From Sarcocystis neurona (lineage: Eukaryota > Apicomplexa > Conoidasida > Eucoccidiorida > Sarcocystidae): 64,000 nt of DNA. Under the pieces are notes generated by a model. That model had not been told where the DNA came from. It worked only from the letters and a program-made list of their open reading frames with translations, and did no database searches. Both the position numbers and the translations under genes were made by a program. The stretch spans positions 2,135,186 through 2,199,185 of the forward strand of contig KL647292.1 in assembly GCA_000727475.1 (NCBI GenBank), written 5' to 3'. This document shows positions 49,779-61,700 of this stretch, one piece after another. The stretch's first letter is position 1, and every line of letters starts with the position of its first letter.

Positions 49779-52700
49779 CGTAGACAAGTTATCGATGGTG
49801 AGGGTCGTGCTGCGACGTAATTTCTCTCGGGTCGTAGAAAAATGTATCTCCACGTATCTACGCGAGCAGCAACGAAATCAACGAAGAGAATAGTGCTCCG
49901 CCGGTGTATCCTTCTGAATTTGTACTTGTACATATATATATATATATATATGTATGTGTATCTCTCTTTCTCTCTATATATATGTATATATGTACATATC
50001 ATAGTGCGCGCATACGTGTGGATATATGTATGGTTGTATGGAAGCGCATGTATGCATCTACGAAAGTATTTGCTGCTGTGGTTCCTGCTGCTCTCTGCGG
50101 AAATGATGTACAGCAGTTGTATCCAGAGGAGTCTGCCTGTCAACGTGTGCCACACGCTGCTTCAGGGAGAGCCTCGGAATATCCTTCTGGCCTCCTATCT
50201 TCAACATGTCTGTATACCTACACATGCGTGTACACATATCTATCTATATATATATATATATATGTGTCCTTGTGCATACACATATATATGGATATTATGT
50301 ACGCGTCCTTGCTTATATACGTGTGTCTGCATCCGTGCCATGTCATATATATATGTATGTATGTGTGTGTGCCCGCTTGCTCGTATACGTATGTCTGCAT
50401 TTATGCCACATTATATGTACATATATATAAGTACATATATGTATATGTGCACTTACCTGCTCGTATAATGTGTGTCTGCATGTACGCCAAGTTGTATATA
50501 CGTACACACATATATATGTATACACACGTATATGTGTGTATGTGCATGCTTGTTTGTTGCGGGTGTCTGCATACGTGCCAAGTGGGACGACAAGTGGGGG
50601 GGCCCCCGCACAAGACCACCAAGTTCACCAGTACGTTATATCTACGTGTATTTGTTCGTCTCTACAGGTCTATCGCGCTCCATACGTATATGCATCAAGG
50701 TTCCTATATATACACGTACATACATATGTATATGTATGTACATGCATATATGTGGTACTGTATATGCATGAGTCAATCTGAGCGTGTGCGTGTCTCTCGG
50801 CTTCGAAGAGAAGAATTGCTGCACCTGCAGAGCAGACGCCCCCCGTTGTGCGGAAGTCTTCCAAAATATTACTCTGCGGTGTTCCCGTACCGTCAAGTCG
50901 CATGCGTCTTTTTTTCTGCTGCCGCATGCATAGAGGCCCCACACATACGTACGTCCCTCCCGCTCTTCACCTGTGTCCTCGCGCCAGCGTCTTTGCACAA
51001 ATTCACGTACGTACATGTATGTGTATGGATGAGTACGTACGTGTCTGTATGTGTTGTTTCCCTGTATACTATTAGATTTACCTCTGCATATCCTATCCCT
51101 TCTCTTGCTGTCTTTCTGTCTCTCTACATATATATGTGAGGAGACGTGCAATGCGCACACGCAGTTGTTGAGGACACGTGGGTGCGGTGCAGGCTCGAAA
51201 TTTTGACTGCCACGGTGAAGTGCTTCTTCAAATATCCGGGCGAGACGCAGCCCATTCTGGGCAGATTGTTCGAGCAGGTAATTTTCTTCCGTCCATCACA
51301 GCTGCAGGCTTCGTTCTTCTTCCTTGACGGCCAGTGGTCACCTGCCGGCTTGTCACTCTCCGCGGTTCTATACCTGCAGTCTCCCCCGTGACAAGACAGA
51401 CAGCAACAAACAACCGTGGACGTGCCGTCTTCACTGCGCTCTTCTTTTGCGTCAGAAACATCCGGACGACCTTCTGTTATGCGCATGCATGCGCGACTCT
51501 GTGCGTTTAATGTGTATATAACCTCGTGTGTGCTGTATCTCGTCCCTTGTACAAATGTGTGCAACTGGATAGACGAAGTGCGTTCCTCCCTGCGAGAAAA
51601 TATTCGACTTCCTTTCTCCCCTTCTCTGTGTCTCTCCCTTTACACATACATACATATAAGTGCCCGTGTGTTGCTCTGCAGACCTGCTACATGTACGTAC
51701 ATATATGGAGACGTATATATAAGTGTGTATGTATACAGCGAGGGACGAACATGTGTGTGTTTATTTCTAGGTGAGAGACGGGCACTCCTGTCCAGCGATC
51801 CATTCATACCAGTACCTGCTGCGCCGACGCATACACACGGCTGGAGACGCTGGGGACGAGTTTCACCTTGGCTCATCTGTATATATGTCTGCATACGTGT
51901 GAGCCTCTGCGTGTGTGTGTGACTCTGCGCTTCCACACTTCGTAGTAATAGTAATAGTAGTTCTGTGCCGGGCTCCTGTGCTGGCGGGTCCCACGCCGGG
52001 ATTGACCACGTGTCCTGGGGAGTCGTCTGCAGGCGATCAACGACAGCTCGAACCCGGACGTCCACGACAAGGCGCTGTTCTACTACCGTTTTTTGAAAAT
52101 TAGTTTGGAGGTAAACGCATGCGCGAAACAGAAAACTTGTGCCTTACCGTCCTATCTCTCACCGTCCACGGGTAGGTGAACGCCTACGTGTCTCTGCTGG
52201 ATGCGACCGCACGTACGTGTTTTGAAGTGTCTAGGGGCCCGCCCGGTGTGTGTATACCACAAAGGTGCTCTCTGGGTAGCCGTGGACACCCGGTGTATGT
52301 ACACCCGGTACGTACAGCCTGGTACATGTGTACCCGTGGTGTGTGCGTAGACGACGTACGTAGATTCTGGTTTTTTGTGGGGTGTACATCCGGTGTACGT
52401 ACACCACGAACGCACGTCGTCTGTAAATGTATACACCTGGCGTGTGTGCACTACGGACGTACGCCCTGGGCAAATGTGTACACCCGGTGTATGTACACCA
52501 CGGACGTACATCCTGGTACATGAGTGCGCGTGGTGTGTGTGTAGACGACGTACGTAGAACCTGCTTTATTGTGGTGGCGCACATCCGGTGTATGTACACC
52601 ACGGACGTACGTCCTTGTTCAATGTGGACATCGCCTGTACGTACACCACGCACGTATATCCTGGGCCAGCGTGTATGCCCGGTGTATGTACACCACGACG

Positions 52701-55700
52701 CACATTCGTCCTGGGGAAACGTTTACGCCTGATTCATCTGCAACAGGCAGTCGTGCGTTTGTGTGACTACCCACGTGTTTTCGTCTATGTGGACTGCACG
52801 TCGACCTCGTGTCTGCTCGTCGTAGGGCATATATACGCATAAGCGAGAGAATATCAGTTCATTTGTCCGGTGATTGCGTCTCTGCCTCGGTGTAACTGCG
52901 TGTGCGTGGGGGAGTGGAGGAGTTGTCCAGACGGCTGCAGAGTTTGGACTTGCCGCACTTCCTGCCCTCCTCTCCTTGCAGAGTATCGTGTTATCCTCTC
53001 CTGTGGCGCACTTCTTTTTAAGCTGCACGGGTGTGCTGCTGTCTGCACTTCGACTGCTTGTGTGTCCGCACGTCTGCTTCTGTCTCTATCGTCAACACTG
53101 CCCCTTTCGCCGTCGTGCAAGCCTACCTTTGTTAGATCAGCAGAACAATTCTGCTCTCTTTTCACCCCACGGGGCGTTCGCCCGGGCAGCGCTCGGCTGC
53201 AGCCTCTAGATAAGACGGTGATAGCCGACTCTGTCTGGTGCGGTCCTTCTGCATGCGCGCGGATGGTCTGCCGGTATTCTTTTCGTGTATATCGCTGTCT
53301 AGCGCGCTGGTGGTCGTCTCTCTGTCTACCTGTCGTCGCCACCTGTGGGCTTCTTTCTCCATATACGTCTTTTCACGTATATGGATGAATATATATACAT
53401 ATATATATATATGCGTATGTATGTTTGTGTGTTTGCTGCTGCTGTAGAAGAAGAATCTACATATGTGTATATCTGGGGCGGCCCATTCTTTGTCAGATAT
53501 TGACTTCGAGAGACTGGGAGACGTTCACTTCACTTTCTGCTTTGTTCGCTTGCGTCTTTCTCCTCCTTGTTGGCCTTTTCTCATGAGGCTCTCTGTACAT
53601 TCGGTTCGTCTTCATTTGTGACTTCCTTTTGTGTACATTCCTCCTCTTTCTTGGCGTGTTTTTCATGTCTGACGGTTTCTCTCTCTGTTTTCCTGGCTCA
53701 CTCCTCACCCGGTACGCCGGGGCCTGCACACACACCCGCCCACATACATATATATGTGTATATGTACGCATTTCTCCCCCTTCCTCGCTCCTTTTCTCGC
53801 CTCGTACGTTCCTCTCTATTTTCGTTCCTTTCCTCTGTGTTTGTCTCTTCAGCAGTACGTGCGCGACTGTCTTTATGGTGCCAGAACCGGAAATTCCCAC
53901 GTGGTACAGGCGCTGCAGGAGATGTCGTCTGTCCTGAGCCACACCAAGAAAACGCTGACTTTTCTTCTTTTCCTACGCCGCTGCTTTTATGGGAGTGACT
54001 GTTCTGGGTCGTCGTCTCACTGACTTTCTTGTGGAAGTGGTGCTGCTGCTGCTGCTGCTTCCCTGTTGTTGCGATATTGCTGCTGCGTCGCGCGTGCAGC
54101 TGCTTCTGTGCCTGCGGGTTTTTCTTCTCGGTGGTGCCTGCTGCGGGTTTTCGTCAACCGCTGCCGTTTTCTTCGGCTCCTTGTTTCTATGTATCGAAGC
54201 GCCTGGTGGTTCTCCTGCTGCTTCCTAGTGTTGTGTGACGTGCCTAGGCTCCTCTGGTCGTCGGTGCGCCTTGCTGCTGTCGTCGGCTAGCCTCTGCTGC
54301 TGCTGAGTCTGCGCTTTGGCAGGTTTTCCACTGCTCCAACTTGCCGCAGTTTGCCGTGGGGGGGATGTGGCTACTGCTACTTCTTCCTACTAAACGCTAC
54401 CGCTGCTGCCGCTGCTGCTGCTGCTGCTGCCTATGCTACTGCTGCTGCCGCTGTTGCGTGTCGCTGGTGCTGCGTCTATTGGTACTGCTCACGCTGCTGC
54501 GTCTACTGCTGCTTTAGCTGCTGCTGCTGCTGTTGCAGCTGTTTTGGCTGGTTCCCCTCCATTAACTGCGGCTGGTGGTCGACCTGCTGCTACTGCTTTT
54601 GGTGCGTGAACTGCCGTGGTGCCTGAACTACTGCTACTGCTCTAACGGATTTTGCTGCTTCGCTGCTGCTGCTTGGACGGCTCCCGCTGTATGAACTGCT
54701 GTTGCAGCTGTCTGCGCTACTTTTTTTTGTGTCCCGCACGTACGTCAGTTGGCGAATGTTCCGCATGCAGCGCGTTGCAGACTGCTGCCTGTTGCTTTGC
54801 TTCAAACGCAGGTAGCGTTCCACTTCTGCTGCTTCTGGCGTGCAGATCGCTGGTGCTTGGAGCCGTTCGGGACGTCATGTTTGTTGACTTTCCCTAGCGA
54901 TATGTGCCTGTGGCTACACCTGTGCAACAGTTCTTCTTAACTGCTGGTGCTGCCGCTCTATCAATTCCGCCCGCTCTGTCTTGCTGCTGCTGCTGCCTCT
55001 TCTTGCGTCTGCCTGCTGCGCGTGCTTGCAGGACGCAAAGAAGATTCTCGCCACGCCCCTCCCGCCTGTCGAAGAAGCTCAGGTGGGGGACCGTCTGTCT
55101 TCCTTTCTGCGTTGAATATGTACGGGGGTCTCCCCTCCGTTTCATTCTCTCCGTCCCAAAAGGCCCCTTCTCGCTTCCCGTGTACACGTGCCGCGTCCTT
55201 CCCTTGTCTCGCAGTCCACCCCAACGCGCTCTTTCGCCGCTTCTCTGCATTTGCCGTCTCTTCCCCGTCCTCCTCCTCCTTCTCGCGTCCGCTGCTCTCT
55301 GTCAGGAAGGGCGAAGTTGTCCATCTTCGCGACGCGTGTCCTGCAGGCAGCTGCAAGACGAGTCACTGCAGAAAATGAAGGCCGCGCAAAAAAGCGACTC
55401 CCGCATGCAGCCGGCTACACACACAGAGAGATAGACGTCTGCAGACCCGTGCGTTGTAGGTCCGCGCGCCTTGGTTTTCCCAGCTTCTCACAGAGGACGG
55501 ATCCTAGGAAGAAAGGGAGAAGTGGCGCAGGGCGAGGGGGCACACACACACAGCAGCAAAATCAATCCCCAGCAACACTGCAATAAAATGTAAAACGCAT
55601 GCACGGGCCGGGGCAGATGTCCTGTTATGCACCACCTCCAAGAAACACATGTATCTCCATACATAGGTCTGTGTGGGTCTCCGTAGAACTCTTTACCGAA

Positions 55701-58700
55701 CACATTTACGTATATACACGTGTAGAACTGTCTACTATATATATATACACGTGCATTTCTTTGTCTCTGCATATATATGTAGAGCTGTTCACGAAACACA
55801 TATATGTGTGAACATTCCTTTGTCATTCGTATATATATGTGTATATGTGTATTAGTGTGTACGTGTTCCTGTTCGTCATTTTCTGCTTCCCACCGTCTCC
55901 CGTACATCCTTCCCCGCCCCTCGAGAGAGGGAGAGGCCGTTTCTTCTTCGTTCAAAAGAAGATCCTTCTGCACGTCTTTCTGTTCCACAGATGGCCCCGC
56001 CTTTTGTATGTCGTTTTCCCTTTCTTCCTGGCCTCCCTTCTGAGGCCGCGTCAGCGCTCTGTCGCGTACTCCTTTCCCTTCCTCTGCGCCTCTGCGTAGT
56101 CATTTTCTCTTCGATCACAAAGAGCGGCCCGACCGACCCCGTGCCTCGTCTTCGTGTTCTTCTTCAACAACTTCCTCAGCTCCACTTCTGTCCCTTTTTT
56201 GTGCTGTCCCACAGGCACCTACGCGGGTTTCTTTTCTCTCAAATTTCTCTTCCTTCGTCACTGCTGCTGCGTACACATCTGCTGCTGCGTACACATCTGC
56301 TGCTGCGTAAGCATCTGCTGCTGCATCTGCGGCTACGTTTGCGTCTGCTGTTGCATCTGCTACTCCCTCTGCTGCCGCCTCTGCTACTGCGTCTACCGCC
56401 GCCTCTGCTACTGCGTCTGCTGCCGCCTCTGCCACTGCATTTGCTGCCGCATCTGCCGTTGCTGCTGCGCTTGCGTCTGCGTCTGGTGGCGCGAGTGTAT
56501 CTGCTGCTGCATGTGCGCTTGCTGCTGGCACGTTGTGTTGGTGGTTGTGGGGCAGTCTGCAGCAGAGCGGCAGCTGTCGCAGCAACTGCTGCAGGAATTT
56601 AACACGTTGGCCGTGGTGTACAGGCAGCCGAGTTGCGTCTTTCTTTGTGAGAAGCCGATCCCGTTTGGTGGGCGGCCGCACACGGGCAGCAGCAGCAGTA
56701 GTCAACGCAGAGGGGACACGGGAAGCGGCGGCGGCAGCAGCAGCAGCAGCGTCTGCAGCAGCAACGAGTCTGCTTCTTCTCTTGCGGCTGCTGGTGCTGC
56801 CGCCTCGTGCGCGTGTGCCCCGGGGGCCAGTAGTGTCGACGAAGAAGCAACAGCCTCTGTTGGTGGCGACTCCTACAGACTTCCTGCCGTCGGTGGCCCG
56901 CCGCTGCTCTCGGACGCAGTGGACGACGGCGGGGAGGATGGTGCGGTTTTGTTTGAAGAGCAGCAGCAACGGCAGCAGCAACGCATGCAGGAGCAGCAGG
57001 ACAGGAACGGCAGCAGCGTCGTCCCGTCCTCGCGGGGAAGAAGTGATGAAGAAGAAGGAAGAGGAGGAGAGCCCGAAGCAGATTTGCTTTGCGACTTCGG
57101 ACGAAGTGGTGGAAAAGACCAGCAAAGTGAAGTAGCAGAGGAAGACGAAGAAGAAGATGCCGGAAGAGGTGTGTCTTCTTTTTGTCAGCTTTTCGTGTCT
57201 ATCGTCGCTTCTCTTTTGTAGACGTCTTCTTCTGCTGCTAGCACTCCACACATGTCTTCTCTTTTCTCTGTCACCCCTACGTACGTCTGTTTTCCCCTTT
57301 TCTTTCTGTGTCTCTTTTCCCCTGTTAGCATCCCATATATCCCTTCTCTAAGTGTCTCGTCCTTTTGTCAGCGCCCTCCGTGTCTACTTTTTTTGCTTTT
57401 CTTCCCGGTTTGTGCTGTTGCTGCGCCCGCGGGACGCAGCACGCCGAGGTGCTGCAGCGAAGTAGGACGGGGTCTGTGTGGATTTGCTTCTCTGCTGGGC
57501 GGCGTGCTGCTGTCAGTTTGTCTCCGCTGCTGCGCTCCGCTGCATTTCTTCTCTTTGACGTGGTCGACCTGCTCCTTCGCTGGTGGGTGCTTCCTTCTCT
57601 CCTTGTCGGTAGCTTTTCTTCTGCGTGTTTTCCGCTTCTTCTGGATGCAGCCACGAACTTCTGGCGACTTCCCCAAGACCCCCAACAGCAGCAGCAGCAG
57701 GCGCCTGCGGCTTCGCGACTGAGGTCAGCACCTCGACAGAAGCGTCTTTCTGAGCAAATGAAACTCTTTATCTTCTCCCCTATCTTTCGAGGAATTGCTC
57801 TGTCAAGGGACCCTACTCGCGTGTCTCCTTCTGTACTTCATAGTGTTGTCTCGCTCGGAAGCTTGGGACAAAAGTGCTTCTTCTCTTCTTTTGTCGGGTT
57901 CCTCCTCTTCTTGTCGTTTCTGCATTCGCTATTATCCCTTTCCCTTTTTGCCTGCTTCTCCTGCACTTCTTCTTCTCTACTGTGCTGCCACCGCTGCGCG
58001 CGAGCGTCGACGCCGCCCGTCTCGCTTCACGGGCAGCGAGGACGCCGGGACGGTCTCGCTTTTTTTGGCTGCTGCTCAGCTGCTGCGGAGCTGCGGTTTC
58101 CTCTCGTTTTCCTTCGGTGACGCAGTAGCAGCAAGCGGGTCCATAAACTTCTCCTCACAGACAGACAGAAACGAGGAAAAGTGTAGGCCAGCAGGTCACC
58201 AGCCCGACGTCGTCGGCGCACACATCGCGGAAGACAGAGACCCCCTCGTTTGCTGTCATTCCTCCATCCCGCTGACAAAGACGTAGATATGCACACCTAA
58301 CTGTTTATGTGAATAATTATTGTTACATAAATAGAAATACATGTGTAAATAGATATCTCTACGTGGATCCATCATCATCTTTATAGCTAGATACATATAC
58401 CTACATACATATATATATACATATACATATACATGCGTATACGTACATATATATATATATATGTAATTGGTAACATGTATAGTTACTGTCATTTACATAT
58501 ATATATATATATATATGTGACGGTGCTCTTCTCTTCGACGAATACACATATAAATATATATATATATATATGTATGTGACGAGGTAGATATGTGTGTGTA
58601 CAATCATAGTCGTGTGTATATATATGTGTATGTATATCGTTGATTTTGTGTTCAACGAGTACCGGTACACGTATACACATGTGACGACGTATATATATAA

Positions 58701-61700
58701 TCATAGTTATTCTTATGTATATATGTGTGTGACACTGGGAATATGTGTCTGCCTGCATTTCGACTGCACACATATTTGTTCACACTTGTATATAATGTAC
58801 GTATGTCTCTGCATGCGTAGGTATATTTAATGGTGCATATCTACGTCTATCACCCACGTATAGATACAGGGCACAGGTGGTAGGTGATTCTAGGGGAGTT
58901 GCCTGTGAAGAATTCGAATGCTGACGAACTGTCGTCGGTCTCTCAAAGTATTTAGAGAAGTTCGATCGGGTGAAGAATTGGTCGACCACTTTCCTTGGAG
59001 AGAGCAGTTCGTGCCACCTGTACAGAGAGGCGACGATTACTTCAGCAGCAGCTCTTCCCCAGCAGCTGCTTCCGCGTTTCCCACGGCGGTGCCGCGTTGC
59101 TTCGCAGGCGCGCAACTTCGAACAGAAACGTCTCTCACTGCATTCATGAAGAAGGGCAGCAACGAGGCACTGCGGTGCCCCTTGATCGACGTAGTACACG
59201 CCTCTGCATGGATTTGCGGTGTCTGTACACTCCACTCTTCGGTTATGCGCACGTGTCTTCTTCCGTTGTGTACGTGGTTTCACACGGCAGCGAACCGTCT
59301 GCCGATCTTCCTAACTTACCCTCGACCAATGTAATACTGCACATGCCTACTACGCCTACATATACGCATACACATATACATACATATGTATGTATATACC
59401 TGCCACTAGGCTGACGTATACTATTTATATGTATACACACGTGTGTCTGCTGCTAGGCTTACATGTACACTATATACATATATATATATATATCTGCTAT
59501 TAGGCTTACGTACACAATATATTTATGTGTACACATGTGTCTGCTGCTAGGCTTACACGTACACTATGTGTGTCTGCTATTAGGCTTACGTATACAATAT
59601 ATATATATATATATATATATCTATCTGCTGCTAGGCTCACGTGTACAGTGTATTTATACATATGTATATGTATATGCTATTAGGCTTACGTACACAATAT
59701 ACATATATATATATATACATGTGTATGCTGCTAGGCTTACGTGTACAATATATATATATATATATATATATTTGCTAGGTGGCTTACGTATACTGTGTGT
59801 ATATATATATATATATGTATATGTACCTGTGTGTGCTACTAGTTTACATATGTATATATATATATTTTTGAGTGTTTTCTTGTATGTGTAGAGATTTGTG
59901 GGTGCTTAGAGACGCGTGTTCTGGTAGATCGTTTGCTTGACGCTGCACTTGTTCCGTCCCGACGCAGATTTTCCCATTCAGGCCTTTCTGAGTTGGTTTC
60001 CCACTCTCCTTCCATTCTCACATGAAAACGCGTCGGTGCGCCTGCTTTCGTTTGGGTAGATTACACGTACGGTTCGATTCTCCGCTTCTCGTGACTCATC
60101 CCCTGCTGGTGCTGGGCCAGCAGCGGAAGCCAAGAGATGGTCTTGCTCTACGACGCTGCAGCTGCCGTGACGCCGCTCTGCTGCTGCCGCTGCAGTCTCC
60201 TGCTGGTGCTGCTCTCTGCTTGGAGTGCCGCCACACACGGCAGTTGTTCTGCTGCCTGCTGCATCTGGAAGGATCCGCTGCTTTTTTTGGCGAGACGTCT
60301 TCTGCCAACTTTCGGTCGTTTTGGTCCTTCTCGTCCTCCTTTTCCTCCTGCTGCAGCTGCTCTTTCTGCGCCTACTGGTGCGGCTTGTGCCACGGCTGCT
60401 ACTGCTGCTGCGTCCTTCTCCCTGTTGCTGCTGTTCTCGCGGCTCTTGTTGTTGCCCGTGTGTGCCTCTTGCTGCTGCTGCCGCTGCTGCTCCTGGTGTG
60501 TCCCTGGTCCTGTTGCCACTGCTGCTGCGGCTGCCGCCGCAAATTGCTGCTGCGTCCTGCTGCAGTGTCCCGGCCTTGTGGGGATCCTGTTGTGTGCTGC
60601 CGCTGTTGCTGCAGGCTGCTGCCGTCTGCGTTGCTCGATTCCACGGAGTTCCAGACGTGGTGGGAAGATCTGAAAGATAGCAGCAGCACGTTCAGCTGCA
60701 GCTACAAAATGACAGCAGCAGCGTCCGAGGTGCTGGCGCACGCCGGCTGCAGCAGCGCGGTTGCAGACACCCTCGGGGCAGACATCGAGGCCGCTACTGC
60801 CGCAAAGAAAATTTTCACCATGGTAGGTACGAACAAAAGCCTTCACCGAGAAGAGAAGAGAAAAAACAGACGAGAAGAGAAGAGAAAAAACAGACGAGTC
60901 TGGGGGACAACAAACTTTCTCAACAGCAGTATTCCAGAGAGAAAACTTGTTAGCAAGGAAAGAGGATACAAGCCCACACAGAAGAGTTCCTCAGACTAGT
61001 CGTCCAGAGAAAATGCGTCTCAACACTGCAGAAATTTACTACTCAGTGCAGCTTCCTCTCTTCTCCTGCTTTCTTGCTAAAGCCCTCTCCGTGTGCTGCT
61101 GTAAACTTGTCCTTTGTGGACCCGTCTTCTCTCTGTACCGCTGTGGAAGTTTTCTATGAAGATAGAGAGCGTACGCAGGACACTTCCGCAAGGAGGCCTC
61201 GAGGGAGGTCTGCGCTGGGAAGAGGGATAACGGAGACACGCCAAAGAACAAGCGGCGACACATATTGTCGCCATTCTGAAGAGAAGACAAATACAGCGGG
61301 AGTCTACCTCGGCCTCTTCTAGAAGTAAACATGAAGTAGAAGGCATTCTCACTCTGTGTGTGTATGGAGTCGTCGGGCGTCGGTGTGACCTGCTGAAAGA
61401 AACGCGTGTGTCGAAGAAGAATTCACGTATGTGTAGCATATAAGAAGCTCCGAATACGCATATACATAGCGTATAGGAGCCTGGGTAGAGAGACAAAAGA
61501 AACGAAGACAGACATCCCCCACATTCCGTTCCCCCAAATACTGCGGGCCAAGAAGCGTCGTCTCGCACGCTGCGGTGGTGCATGCGGGAACGTGCCGATA
61601 ACAGCAGCAACGTCCCAGCCGGGCACGCAGAAACGGCCACGAAGGGGAGAAAATGGCGGGCTGCTCGTTCGGAGGAGGTTCCTGCCGGAGGGGAAGTTGA

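Noticed and set aside
49904..51139. 411-codon plus ORF rich in Tyr, Ile and Cys
   Set aside because: Translation of TA/CATA repeats in intron 13.
52176..52842. ORFs in several frames spelling Cys/Val/Tyr/Thr-rich repeats
   Set aside because: All three frames and both strands are open because the 94-101-bp repeat lacks stops; no frame is favoured.
53848..53899. Possible extra 17-codon AP-4 exon (reads [13 protein letters not shown]) in phase 0
   Set aside because: Exon 15 joined directly to 55,032 (DAKKILATP) matches the known adaptin spacing; the extra segment has no counterpart. A rare alternative exon cannot be excluded.
56115..57251. 378-codon minus ORF with Ala/Asp-rich repeats
   Set aside because: Antisense to intron 16 repeats and to AP-4 exon 17, which has homology on the plus strand.
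60055..60100. tRNA-like GGTTCGATTC motif
   Set aside because: No D-arm, anticodon arm or matching acceptor stem at the right distance.
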